A DNA stretch of 64,000 nucleotides from Diplodia intermedia (Eukaryota; Ascomycota; Dothideomycetes; Botryosphaeriales; Botryosphaeriaceae): NCBI GenBank assembly GCA_021495925.1, contig JAKEKT010000024.1, positions 310,001-374,000 of the forward strand, read 5' to 3'. This document shows, piece after piece, positions 9,706-19,333 of the stretch (positions within the stretch are counted from its first letter, which is position 1; each line of letters begins with the position of its first letter). Under the pieces are notes generated by a model. That model saw only the letters and a list, made by a program, of their open reading frames with translations. It was not told the origin of the DNA and did no database searches. Both the position numbers and the translations under genes were made by a program.

Positions 9706-12312
9706 ATGCTCTCAACACGCCCGCTGCAGTCCATCTGCACCGCCTGCCGCTCAAAGCTGCGCACCGGCGCCACCGCGACATGGTCCGCAAGCAGCAGGGC
9801 GAGCCTGCACAAGCGCATACGACTGAGCGCTCCCCCGCCGATGCACTCCTGCTCGCCACACCATCGCCGCCACTTCTCCGCTTCGACTCGAGATCGCAAC
9901 GAACAGTCTTCGACGAGCGCCGACAAGAACGACCACGATGACGCCGCTGCCGATGACGCCGCTGCCGATGACGCCGCCGCCACCGAGCCGAACGAACAAG
10001 GAGAAACGAGTGTAGCAGAAGGAGAGGAGAATAGCGGTGCGAATAATACCGAACAGCAGCAACAGCGGGCCCAACAAGAGGAAGGCGAGGCGGAGGAAGC
10101 ACAGCACGCGAAGCCGACGTACGCGCAGCTCGAGACGGCGGCGCGTCAGGCGCGCCAGGCATTCGGCGAGGCGCTTCCCGAAGCCCTGCTATCGCAGGAG
10201 GAGTTTGTTGTGTATGAGCGCCTGTACGGCGCGCCGCTGCGGATAGCGCCCGAGGAGGTGCTGAGGGCTGAGGCCGAGGCCGAGGCCGAGCGGCTGCAGC
10301 ACCCGGAGCTCGTCCTCGAGGGCGAGAGTATGCCGGATACGCTTTGGGTGGAGGGTCAGGGCGGGAAGCTGGAGGAGGTGGAGTACTTTTATGGGGCGGC
10401 GGAGGGCGCAAAGGCGGCGGAGGTGCTGAACGAGGATGAGGTGTTGGCGGAGCAGATGGAGGCGTTGGAAATGGAGGGAGAGGAAGAAGAGGAGGATGAT
10501 GGGCCGACGGCGGACCAGATCAGGACGCATCCGTTGACGTTGATTGGGAGGTTTGCCACCAGACCGACCACGCTGCAGCTGCCGAAGAAGGAGTTCATTG
10601 AGCCTGTGTCGGACATCCTGGCGGCGGCAAATAACAAGCATCTGGCGGAAGTGTCGTCACGGGTGTTCGGGGGCCATAGGCTACCGCATTCAACGGCGAC
10701 GCCGCGGCCGATGGGCGGCGAGCTGGTGCAGAAGCCTATACCGTTGGAGCCGTCGCAGCTTAGCATGTCGCCGATGGAGGGAGATTCGTATCTGGCGGCT
10801 GTCATGCCCGGCACGTATGCCGCTATCACGAGCATTCTCGTCGAGGTCCGCAAGCGTCTTGGTACTGAGTGGATAGAGGGTCTCCTCAAGAAGGAGCATG
10901 GTCCTCTTATCCTCGACGCTAGCTCTGGCGGTGCTGGCGTTGTGGCCTTGCGTGAGATCCTCAAGGCAGAGTGGGAGCGGATGCAAGAAGCTTCCGGCTC
11001 GTCCCCAACGGCCGCTCCAACTGGAAAGGCATCAGTCATCACCGGCTCCGATACGATGCGCCGCCGCGTCGCTCGCTTCCTCGAGAATACGACCTTCCTC
11101 CCCCGCTTGCCCGACCCCATCCTCCCCGGTGAGAAAGTCGGCCCCAAAGCACGCAAGGTCTACGACATCGTCATGGCGCCGCATTCGCTGTGGTCGATAA
11201 AGGAAGACTACTTGCGCAAGGCCGCCGTCCAGAAATATTGGTCCCTCCTGAACCCGCACGGTGGCATCCTGATCCTCATGGAGAAGGGCCTTCCGCGCGG
11301 TTTCGAAGTCATCGCCGGCGCCCGCGCGCTACTGCTCGACAATCACATTGCCAGTCCCGGCGCCACGCACATTGAGACGCAGCCCCTGGACCACCTCGAC
11401 CCGACGAACAAGGCCCGCGTCTCGAAGAAGGAAGAGGGCATGATCGTCGCGCCGTGCACGAACCATGCCGGCTGCCCGATGTACACGATCCCGGGCATCA
11501 GCAGGAATAGGAAGGACTTTTGCTACTTCAAGCAGAGGTTCATCAGGCCGCCGTACTTGCAGAGACTGCTGGGCGCGAAGGATAGGAATCACGAGGATGT
11601 GCAGTTCAGTTATCTCGCTGTACGGAGGGGTGGCGACATGAGGAAAGGAGAGGATCCCGTGCTACAGGGCGAGGAAGGGATGCTGAGGGCGTTCGAAGGC
11701 TTGGGCGATCGGCATCGCAATCCGTTGGAGGAGTTGGACGACGTCGACGATGCGGAGCTCGAGGTCACCGCGGGCGCCGAGGCAAGCGAGTCCGTAGCAG
11801 CTGCTACTGCTACGGTGAGCGAGATGGAACCAGCGATCGCGCAAGAGGAGCAAGTGGCAGAGGAAGAATACGGCGAGGCGACAAGCCTCACCCTCTCCCT
11901 CCCGCGCATGATCCTGCCGCCGCTCAAGCGCCGCGGCCACGTCATCCTCGACGTCTGCACGCCCGCGGGCCGCCTCGAGCGCTGGACGGTGCCGCGCAGC
12001 TTCGGGCGGCAGGCGTATCGCGACGCCCGCAAGAGCCGGTGGGGCGACCTGTGGGCGCTGGGCGCGGCGACGCGGGTGCCGCGCACGGTGCGGCTGGGCA
12101 GGAAAGACGAGGCCGGACCCGTGGCCACGGGCAAGATCATGGCGAGCGCCGTGAGGGACGAGGAGAAGACGAAGTTGAGCAAGAAGGATAAGGCGAAGTT
12201 GAAGCATGAGAGGGGGAAGAACTGGAAGAAGGGGAAGGAGACGCGACGGATGGAGAGGGAGAGGAGGGATATGGAAAAGGAGGCGAGTGAGGATGACAAT
12301 GAGCTTTTGTAG
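9706..12312 (+). CDS. rsm22: Mitochondrial small-subunit ribosome assembly factor Rsm22 (METTL17-like)
   Basis: A single-exon gene of 868 aa. The Arg/Ser-rich, acid-free first 60 residues (MLSTRPLQSICTACRSKLRT...) form a mitochondrial targeting signal. An acidic low-complexity stretch follows, with a 15-bp unit repeated three times (DDAAA). The methyltransferase-like core is near residues 350-620. It contains the diagnostic cysteine cluster PCTNHAGCPMY ... DFCYFKQRFIRP near 583-610, proposed in this family to bind an iron-sulfur cluster. The tail is Lys-rich. Known role: Rsm22 associates with the mitoribosomal small subunit and is needed for its assembly. Many orthologues are 600-870 aa, so the length is normal. 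Confidence 0.88.
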   Translation: MLSTRPLQSICTACRSKLRTGATATWSASSRASLHKRIRLSAPPPMHSCSPHHRRHFSASTRDRNEQSSTSADKNDHDDAAADDAAADDAAATEPNEQGETSVAEGEENSGANNTEQQQQRAQQEEGEAEEAQHAKPTYAQLETAARQARQAFGEALPEALLSQEEFVVYERLYGAPLRIAPEEVLRAEAEAEAERLQHPELVLEGESMPDTLWVEGQGGKLEEVEYFYGAAEGAKAAEVLNEDEVLAEQMEALEMEGEEEEEDDGPTADQIRTHPLTLIGRFATRPTTLQLPKKEFIEPVSDILAAANNKHLAEVSSRVFGGHRLPHSTATPRPMGGELVQKPIPLEPSQLSMSPMEGDSYLAAVMPGTYAAITSILVEVRKRLGTEWIEGLLKKEHGPLILDASSGGAGVVALREILKAEWERMQEASGSSPTAAPTGKASVITGSDTMRRRVARFLENTTFLPRLPDPILPGEKVGPKARKVYDIVMAPHSLWSIKEDYLRKAAVQKYWSLLNPHGGILILMEKGLPRGFEVIAGARALLLDNHIASPGATHIETQPLDHLDPTNKARVSKKEEGMIVAPCTNHAGCPMYTIPGISRNRKDFCYFKQRFIRPPYLQRLLGAKDRNHEDVQFSYLAVRRGGDMRKGEDPVLQGEEGMLRAFEGLGDRHRNPLEELDDVDDAELEVTAGAEASESVAAATATVSEMEPAIAQEEQVAEEEYGEATSLTLSLPRMILPPLKRRGHVILDVCTPAGRLERWTVPRSFGRQAYRDARKSRWGDLWALGAATRVPRTVRLGRKDEAGPVATGKIMASAVRDEEKTKLSKKDKAKLKHERGKNWKKGKETRRMERERRDMEKEASEDDNELL

Positions 12313-12448
12313 TGATGAGTGATAAGAGCTGTTGGCAGAGTGTGGAGGAGTTGTAAAAGTGGTTCAGGTGTATGGGCTCTCGACTCTTGGGAAGAGCACT
12401 TTTATTTGCTGGGTAACGGTCGAAAAGGAACGCCACTCTTATTGAATG

Positions 12449-13196
12449 TCATGTCCTATTCTGCTTGTTCCAAATATCAATGTTCACCATGTGATACTCC
12501 TTACTCAGGAAATCAAGCGTGGACACAGTCACCATTAGAAATTCTTCCCCCGTGTCTATGACGATGTCCGTTTCTTTTGGTTCGAATGCCTCAACAGCAT
12601 CCCATATGTCCTTTTCCCGATTCGACGAGGGTAGCACACCAATGCCGATGCCGCTTTCAGTGTAGCCAAGGAGCAACGTGAAGGTTGTCATGTCAAAACC
12701 TCTCAAGATGAACATGACGGCTATAACCCCCGTAGCCTTTTTCTTTGTGAAAGAAAAGGCGCTCATTGTTTGTTCCGGTAGCCATTCGCATTCGTCGTTA
12801 TGCAGCCTTGGAGGCACAAATTCTGCTGTTATCGAAGGCATTCCAATATATACCGGCGTCGCTGGGGTCCGGGATGTCGAACAAGTACGCGTAGCACAGC
12901 TCGGCTTTGCTGTGCCAGGCGAACATGGAGTTGATGGACTCGGAAAGCTCCGCGCTGCTGCTCTTGTCTATACAGCACGTGTCAATCCAGATGTAGTCGT
13001 ATGCATCAACAATAGACTGCTCGCGCGCCATTTCTAGCTTTTCGTAGCCTGCCTTCTCCTCGGCTCGTCAACCGGGCAGGAGGTCTTCATAGAGCACTTC
13101 GCCGTCGCGCCATCGGTGGGAGAGGATGCTGTACGGAGGGATAGCATCATCCGCGAAAGACTCGAGGCATCGCTTGCGTGCGTTGAGAAGACGCAT
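12449..13196 (-). pseudogene. Broken HET-domain (heterokaryon incompatibility) gene
   Basis: Starting at 13196 the minus strand reads MRLLNARKRCLESF...PPYSILSHRW, the start of a HET domain, and then hits an in-frame TGA at 13070-13068. The same frame continues with KAGYEKL and the hallmark YIWIDTCCIDKSSSAELSES and WHSKAELCYAYLFDIPD, ending at 12798. The usual next block (RGWTLQELIAP) is missing. Sequence resembling the C-terminal part of HET proteins resumes in another frame (PPRLHNDECEWLPEQTMSAF...) down to 12449. This means one stop, one probable deletion and one frame change. A TATATATATA run lies 74 bp upstream. HET proteins trigger cell death on allorecognition; this copy cannot encode an intact domain unless it is read through or spliced in an unusual way. 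Confidence 0.75.
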
Positions 13197-13269
13197 ACTT
13201 CGTGTAGAACCGGGCTTTGGTTGGGGAAAATATGGGAGTCGCGCAGTGGCGTTGCACAGCGGGTATCTC

Positions 13270-13280
13270 TATATATATAT
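13270..13280 (-). promoter_or_regulatory. TATA run upstream of the broken HET gene
   Basis: An alternating TA tract about 74 bp before the HET start codon on the minus strand. It is a plausible remnant core promoter; activity is unknown. Confidence 0.35.
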
Positions 13281-13497
13281 TCCCTCAGCCTTAGGTAGAC
13301 CAGGGTGCTGCCGACTGAAGATAACGTACGATTAGACTGATTGGCCCGCATGCTGGAGTTCCACAGAATCCTTCATGCACCCTGTCACATGCGTCTGGCC
13401 TAAGTAAAGAGCGACCTACTTAACTTCACGAACCCACTTGGTTTTTTATCTCCGCTCTCCTCATCACCCACTCCTCTGCCCTCGCGCACACACCCGC

Positions 13498-15699
13498 TCA
13501 GTCCCCCCGCCCACCAGGAACCCTCACCCCCTCCTCCACCCTCACCCCCACCAACCCGCTCCCAACCACCTCCCCCACCGGCGCCACAAACGCCATCTGG
13601 CTCCAACTATGCTGCAAATTCCTGCCCCCAAACACAAAAACCTCGAACCTCCCCGCAAACACCCCATCCACCCACACCCTACTGCCTCCACCCACCGCAT
13701 CCGTCGCCACCACAATCTCCACCTCTTCCCCCTCCCCGATCCCCTCGACGCGCACCGGCTCGTGCGTCGACGTCGTGTCGTTGACCCAAATGCGCCCGGG
13801 CTGCCCGGGATCGAGGACGAGCGCGGCCGCGGCGGAGACGCGGCGGAGCGGGTAGGGCCAGCCGTCGGCGGTGGTGTAGACGAGCGAGCCGTCGGCGGCG
13901 AGGGCGAGCGCCGTGTCCGGGCCGCGCAGCGCGAAGGGCCCGGTGGCCGTGAGGCGGAGCGTGTGCGGGACGCCGACGCTGCCCGATCCGTCGCCGGCGT
14001 TGAGGGTGGCCGTGGTGGAGTTGGCGGCGGCGGCGGCGCCGCGGGTCCAGGAGAAGAGCGCCGCGGAGGAGGAGGAGGAGGAGGAGGGTTTGATGCGGCG
14101 GTCGAGGTTCTGGCCCGGGATGCGCGGGGCGAGGGCATCGACGGTGGCGGAGAGGGAAGGGTCGGTGGTGATGTTGGCCCCGCGCGAGCCGCTCCACGCG
14201 CGCGCGCCGACGAGGGGGATGCCCTGCCGCATCGCGTAGTAGGCTTCCAGCTGGGTGGTGGCGTCGGGCCCGTTGTCGTTCCAGGCGGCGAGGATGGCGC
14301 CCTTGTTGCCGCGCGCGCCGGGGCGGAGCTGCTGCGTCGCGTTGACCGGGTTGTAGTCGGCGGGCGTCCACTGCCAGTCGGGCTCGTCGGCGAAGTTGAG
14401 GACGCGGGTGGTGTTGAAGAGCTGCGGGTAGGGCGCCGGGCTGATGGGCATGTGGTCGTTTTTGAGCGACATGTAGGCCCACCAGTCCTCCGAGTTGATG
14501 AGGGAGTAGCCGTCGGCGTGGAGCTGGACCGGGTCGGATTGGCCGTATTGCCAGTGCTGGATGATGACGTCCTTGGAGATGGTGAGGTTCTCTGAAGGCT
14601 CCTCGGTGCCCCAGATCCGGATCGTCTTGTTGGACGTGGATTGGATGAAGGAGGACATCTCGTTGACGAAGCCGATGTAGTCGTCTGCGAGGGTCGAGTC
14701 GTACTCGTCGGCGCCGATGTGCACCTCTTTCGTCTGGAACCATGGCAGGAACTCGGACCAGATGCGCTTGACTGTTGGGATGGCTTCCGGATGGGATAGG
14801 TTGAGTAGGTCCTTCTTGTCGAGCGCCATTTCAGGCTTCCACTTGGTCAGATACAGGCAGTGGCCAGGCGCCTCGATTTCGGGGATGACTGTGACTCCGT
14901 GCGAGGCGCAATGCTGCTGCAAGTCTGAGAAATCCGTGCGCGAAAGTGTCTCGTTGGGCCGCTCGATGATGCCGTGCAAGGACTCGTCCTCGGGCAGAAG
15001 CGAGAAATGCGAGTACACTTCGTTCCAGGTCTCGTTGTGGCCACGGTTTAGTGGGTAGTTGTCGCTCAGGTGATAGTGGAACTCGGAGAGCTTGAAGAAA
15101 GACGCATATGTGCACAGCTCTTTCAAAAACGATGGCGCATAATACTTTCGGCCTGCATCCAGCATGAAGCCCCGAGTGGCGTAGGCCGGAGCGTCGACGA
15201 TATTGGTGGCAGGAATGGTGCCGTTGGAGAGAAGCAGCTGCTGGAGGAGGGTACGCGTTCCCCACCACATGCCCCGGGCTCCTGCGCCACCGATGTAGAC
15301 ACGATTGCTGGATATGGCGAGCTCGTAGCCTTCTTCCGTGGGCGTTCCATCCTCGTACGTCAACTGCGAGCTGTTGCCGGTAAACGCGCCGAGAAAGATG
15401 CCGCTACCATTGGTGGGGATGCCGTTGACTTTTTGCAGAGTCCAATTGGCGCCGAAAAGTTCATACAGTTCGTGTTGGAACGTCTCTGCGAAATCGAGAG
15501 CGGAGGGTGGAATCAAGGTCAGCCCCTGGGAGTCTGCAATGGAAGCAAATGTGTTTTCGATATAGATGGACTTTGGGGCTGATACGAGGTCGAAGGATCC
15601 GCCGGCCAACGTGTCGTCTGGTATCGAACTCGCTGGTGGAAGCAATTGAAGGCCGCAGGCAAGCGATGCCGCGGACAGGAGTACCGCAGAATTCCTCAT
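13498..15699 (-). CDS. Secreted GH20 beta-N-acetylhexosaminidase family protein
   Basis: A single exon of 733 aa with a signal peptide (MRNSAVLLSAASLACGLQLL). The N-terminal GH20b-type domain is followed by the TIM barrel with GFMLDAGRKYYAPSFLKELC, FHYHLSDNYPL, VIPEIEAPGHC and the catalytic Asp-Glu pair in HIGADEYD (Asp331-Glu332). Most family members have HIGGDE, so this belongs to the GADEY subgroup. Many N-glycosylation sites are present. An eight-Ser run encoded by a GGA/GAG repeat (14070-14090) separates the barrel from a Gly/Val-rich C-terminal domain with beta character. Predicted reaction: release of terminal N-acetylhexosamine from chitin fragments or glycans. The gene is very GC-rich in its C-terminal half, creating long antisense frames. 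Confidence 0.88.
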   Translation of the reverse strand: MRNSAVLLSAASLACGLQLLPPASSIPDDTLAGGSFDLVSAPKSIYIENTFASIADSQGLTLIPPSALDFAETFQHELYELFGANWTLQKVNGIPTNGSGIFLGAFTGNSSQLTYEDGTPTEEGYELAISSNRVYIGGAGARGMWWGTRTLLQQLLLSNGTIPATNIVDAPAYATRGFMLDAGRKYYAPSFLKELCTYASFFKLSEFHYHLSDNYPLNRGHNETWNEVYSHFSLLPEDESLHGIIERPNETLSRTDFSDLQQHCASHGVTVIPEIEAPGHCLYLTKWKPEMALDKKDLLNLSHPEAIPTVKRIWSEFLPWFQTKEVHIGADEYDSTLADDYIGFVNEMSSFIQSTSNKTIRIWGTEEPSENLTISKDVIIQHWQYGQSDPVQLHADGYSLINSEDWWAYMSLKNDHMPISPAPYPQLFNTTRVLNFADEPDWQWTPADYNPVNATQQLRPGARGNKGAILAAWNDNGPDATTQLEAYYAMRQGIPLVGARAWSGSRGANITTDPSLSATVDALAPRIPGQNLDRRIKPSSSSSSSAALFSWTRGAAAAANSTTATLNAGDGSGSVGVPHTLRLTATGPFALRGPDTALALAADGSLVYTTADGWPYPLRRVSAAAALVLDPGQPGRIWVNDTTSTHEPVRVEGIGEGEEVEIVVATDAVGGGSRVWVDGVFAGRFEVFVFGGRNLQHSWSQMAFVAPVGEVVGSGLVGVRVEEGVRVPGGRGD

Positions 15700-17574
15700 G
15701 GTTGCGGTCTAGCGGTGACGTGAGAGGCACTGGCGCGTTTGGTTTTGTACCTCATTCCAGGGATGCTGATCATTTCCCCCACTCCCCGCAAGCCCGGCTT
15801 ACAACCCTGTCACCGTGCCGCTTATCACCGCTGCTACCTCCTCATGCAACCCCAAGCCCTGTCCCGCCCTGATGTGACATCCTTGGCTTGCGAAAGCACT
15901 ATCGAAGGCCGATTGGAAGTTTTGTGATGCCACTGAGTAGTGACGGCCCAGTTCGATTCGTGCTGCTGAGGCGCAAGATCGGCAATGTCGGTTACTACCC
16001 GAAGCGGTATCCTCGCTGGACAATCAAAAACTCGTATTCACGTTAGTGGGACCCCGGCACAAACGAAGGTAGCAGAACAGGAGCTCTAGTCTTTTACGTG
16101 TCAAGCAATTGACCCTATGAAATATCAAAGGAATTCTTTTAGGCTTGCACTGATAAGCGGAGGTTCCCCTACAAACACACACGGTGGAGGCGGCACTAAT
16201 GACCATGTTGTTCTGTTGTAACAAGAGAGGTTGTAAGCCACGCGTGGTGGTGAGAGTGAGAGAAGAGAAAGAGATCATGTGGAAGACCAAACACTGGTGG
16301 GCATGCCGGTATAGGGAACGAACTGACAAAGAGCAGGGGCACGAGAGTGTGGATGTTTTTGATCTGCACCAGGCACATTGCAATTGCAGCTTCGCACAAT
16401 GCAAGCCACTCTAACAACACGTTCATTATCGACGCTTGCACGCTCCTGTGGGTTGCTTTCTTGATTCCGACGATTCCTTTGAGAGCTTTCATGTATCTTG
16501 TGATGTTTTTTTTTTTTTTTAGTGTAACAAAGGCTTAACGTAGGTTGCGTACAAGCACAGGCAGACAGGTAGTGGTAATGGTCACGATATCCGTTTCCTT
16601 TGCTGAGATTGTCAGCGTACGAATTGACAGCACAGCAACGGAAGACATGTGTGCTCAATCTTTCATGGACTGGCGAGGTCCGGTGCAAGCAGGTAGGCAC
16701 CAGAAGTCAGTACAAAATGGTCTGCAAGCTATGCCTTCCTTCTTCGCAACACAACACTGGAAAACAAGAACGCTCACTCTTTTTAACTTACAGCACGACA
16801 CAGCCGCCTTTACCAGTACAGATATGCCTATAGAACGGCGCAGTGATTATGAACCGGGACGAGAATCGCTCCGTCAGTGGGCTGTAGGCCAACAGTTCAC
16901 AGGGGCCGCGAACCAGTGGCGTGTCAATGGCGATTGGCAACCACCGTATATTCCTCCAAGTTGGGATCACCCTGAGATTGCCGAAAGGCAAATTGTTAGG
17001 CAGCCGATGGAGTACCGTAGCACTGCCCCTAATATTTGGACTGGGGGCCATCTCAGGCCTTGGTAGCTTCAGGCTGGCATACTCGGTTATTGGCTACTAC
17101 AGGACATCCTCAAACATGATCCTGGCTGTGCTGCGCGGCAGCTACAAATAGCTGCGCGGTTTGGTGTACATTGAGTTAGTACAGCCTGGGTTACTAGTAG
17201 CCAAATGAAGTAGCCATGTTCATTTTCTTGTCTTTCTTCAACCGTACCAATGTGCCTGTTCGTGCGGGCAATGTCTTGTGATACCAGCACCTTAGAACGC
17301 AGTGTTGCGTTGGCTCTAGCGAGGCTGTCCCTCTCAGCGGGGCGGCCTTGGATTGTGGCGGCGGTGTATTGCGTGGTTTTTTCTCTGCGGTTGAAGAGTT
17401 GAAGAGAGGTGGAGCTAAGGAAGGGTCTTTGTGAGCACAGACCATCTGTCGTCATTCGCCGCCGGCGCCGCGACGCTCCCACGCATCCAACACCCCAGAC
17501 TGCTCTGCGCTTCTCCATCGCCCATGTCGACAAGGCCCCGCGTGTGATACCGCTTCTGGATCCTCCCCGGCGCA
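15700..17574. other. Intergenic, no gene supported
   Basis: 1.9 kb between the GH20 start and the F-box/LRR start; it must contain both divergent promoters. It includes a 15-nt T run at 16506-16520. Open frames up to 173 aa lack domain-like composition. The lower GC of 16.0-17.1 kb could mark a decayed element, but I recognise no transposon protein. Confidence 0.45.
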
Positions 17575-18789
17575 ATGAGGCTGGCAAGCCGCCCTGCCCA
17601 GCTTCCGCCCGCCGACCACAAGCAGGCAGAGCATTTGCCCGATGAGATCGTCCTCGAGATCCTGTCTCACATCCCGCGCACCAAGGAGTCGCAGCCTGTG
17701 CTCTGGGCCTTCTGCCTCGTCAAGCGCCAGTGGTACGATGTCGCCATCTCCCGCTTGTACGAGGACCCGTGGCTGGAGGGCTCCAACTTTGACCCCTTCG
17801 TCACCACCATCTGCCCGTCCAGGAATCTTCACGTCAAGAACAGCGAGCTCGCCGGCCTCGTCCGTGTCCTGAATCTCAAGCACATCGTCCACCAGAGCAC
17901 CAAAGCCACCACTGCTCGCCTTCTCGGCCGCACCAAGTCCAGTCTCGAGACCTTCATTGCTCCTCAATCCGCTTTTGCCATCAACTGCTTTGCCGCCCTG
18001 TCAAAGTGCACAAACCTCCGTGTCCTGGACCTTTCGCTCATCTTCGAGGCCGTCAGCTTCTCTACCCTTGCCCAGACGCTCCAGAAGCTTCCGAATCTCA
18101 ACACCCTCTACTTCCCCCGCTCGTCCAGCGATAGCGCTTCCTTCGATGCCTCGACCATTGCCTGGCCACCCATCGAGAGGCTTTACTTGAGCGGCAGCAT
18201 TGAGAACCATTTCATCAGGCGTCTCCTCAAGGACGACCTATTGTCGTGCCGCCTTCCGGCTTCCCTGAAGACGCTTTCAATCACCCACTGTCCGCGTCTT
18301 GCCACCCACGATCTCACTTCGCTTGTCCGCGCTGTCGGCCCGCAGTTGGAGGCGCTGACGGTCGAGAGTATCCGCGGGCTTCGCGCCAATGCCATGGATC
18401 GTGTCCTGGACTTCTGCCCACGCCTGAAACTGCTCAGGGTGTCTTTAGACTACGTCACCTTCATGTTCGTTTACCGCGACCAGGAGGATGAGGCGCGGTT
18501 CCTCAACCATCCTTTGGAGAGGTTGGATCTCACAGATTCCGGGAACATGGGCTGGTCGCTTGACCCTGATGAGGTCCTCAAGGCAGGCGACCTCGCCGAT
18601 GCCATCCAAGACGGCACGATACCAAACTTGCGGATCATCAGGGTATCCATGTCTGCGCTGTGGCACGTTGACGATGCGGATGAGATGAGGCGTCTTATCG
18701 ACACTATGGACGACACCTTCAACAGAAGGAAAGCGGAAAATCCCGAATTGGAGAATAAGGTAGTCGGTGTGTGGACCATGGAAGATTGA
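17575..18789 (+). CDS. F-box and leucine-rich-repeat protein
   Basis: A single exon of 404 aa. The F-box lies near residues 19-60 (AEHLPDEIVLEILSHIP, then LVKRQWYDVAISRLYEDPWL). Degenerate leucine-rich repeats follow, seen as LRVLDLSLIFEA, LNTLYFPRSSS, IERLYLSGSIEN, LKTLSITHCPRL and LKLLRVSLDYV. F-box/LRR proteins usually recruit substrates to SCF ubiquitin ligases through Skp1; the substrate cannot be inferred. The start is chosen as the first ATG of the frame, just upstream of the F-box. Confidence 0.8.
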   Translation: MRLASRPAQLPPADHKQAEHLPDEIVLEILSHIPRTKESQPVLWAFCLVKRQWYDVAISRLYEDPWLEGSNFDPFVTTICPSRNLHVKNSELAGLVRVLNLKHIVHQSTKATTARLLGRTKSSLETFIAPQSAFAINCFAALSKCTNLRVLDLSLIFEAVSFSTLAQTLQKLPNLNTLYFPRSSSDSASFDASTIAWPPIERLYLSGSIENHFIRRLLKDDLLSCRLPASLKTLSITHCPRLATHDLTSLVRAVGPQLEALTVESIRGLRANAMDRVLDFCPRLKLLRVSLDYVTFMFVYRDQEDEARFLNHPLERLDLTDSGNMGWSLDPDEVLKAGDLADAIQDGTIPNLRIIRVSMSALWHVDDADEMRRLIDTMDDTFNRRKAENPELENKVVGVWTMED

Positions 18790-19333
18790 CACCTCTACTC
18801 TTTTATCTCTAAAGCGCCCGACAAGGACGATGAAGTGCCGTAATGCACAGCTCTGTCGGCTTTTTGACATACAATGTATTTCCCCATTGACACGAAAAGC
18901 CTCGGTAAGGTGTTCTTGGAGTAAACAAAGGCGCATTGAAAGGAGTAACTGTATTTGGAACCACAGCTGTACAGGAACGGTTGAACTTGGGTGTATTGTG
19001 AGCCCTCAAGCAATGGCGTTTCGGGTGGTCGGATGGAGCATTACCGCGATTGGGCTTGGGTGCATTATGGTGTTATTATTATACCGTTCAGGCTAAGATA
19101 TGAGATAAGTAGTTTGGGACATCGGGGAAACCGGAAACTGCTTTAGTGAATGAGCTTGACGAGGCAGCAGGCAGGCACGGCAGGCTGCGCGCGAGTCAGT
19201 CTTATCGATAACGATCTGCCACAACTATTGTCCCCATCGCGTCACTTCGTCTTCCGCAGGCCCCAACTCTTCTTCGCCCCATTTCCCTCCTCCACACCTC
19301 GACTCTTGGATCTGCAACCCTGCGACCGACACG
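18790..19333. other. Intergenic, F-box/LRR terminator and Gemin2-like promoter
   Basis: 544 bp. The last 120 bp before the next ATG are pyrimidine-rich (tcttcttcgccccatttccctcctcc), as in fungal core promoters. Nothing else is seen. Confidence 0.5.

Noticed and set aside
13438..14595. 385-residue plus-strand open frame
   Set aside because: Antisense to the GC-rich C-terminal half of the GH20 gene; composition is Gly/Arg/Val-heavy and not protein-like.
16506..16520. 15-nt T run as a transposon tail
   Set aside because: No target-site duplication, reverse-transcriptase fragment or internal promoter is visible next to it.
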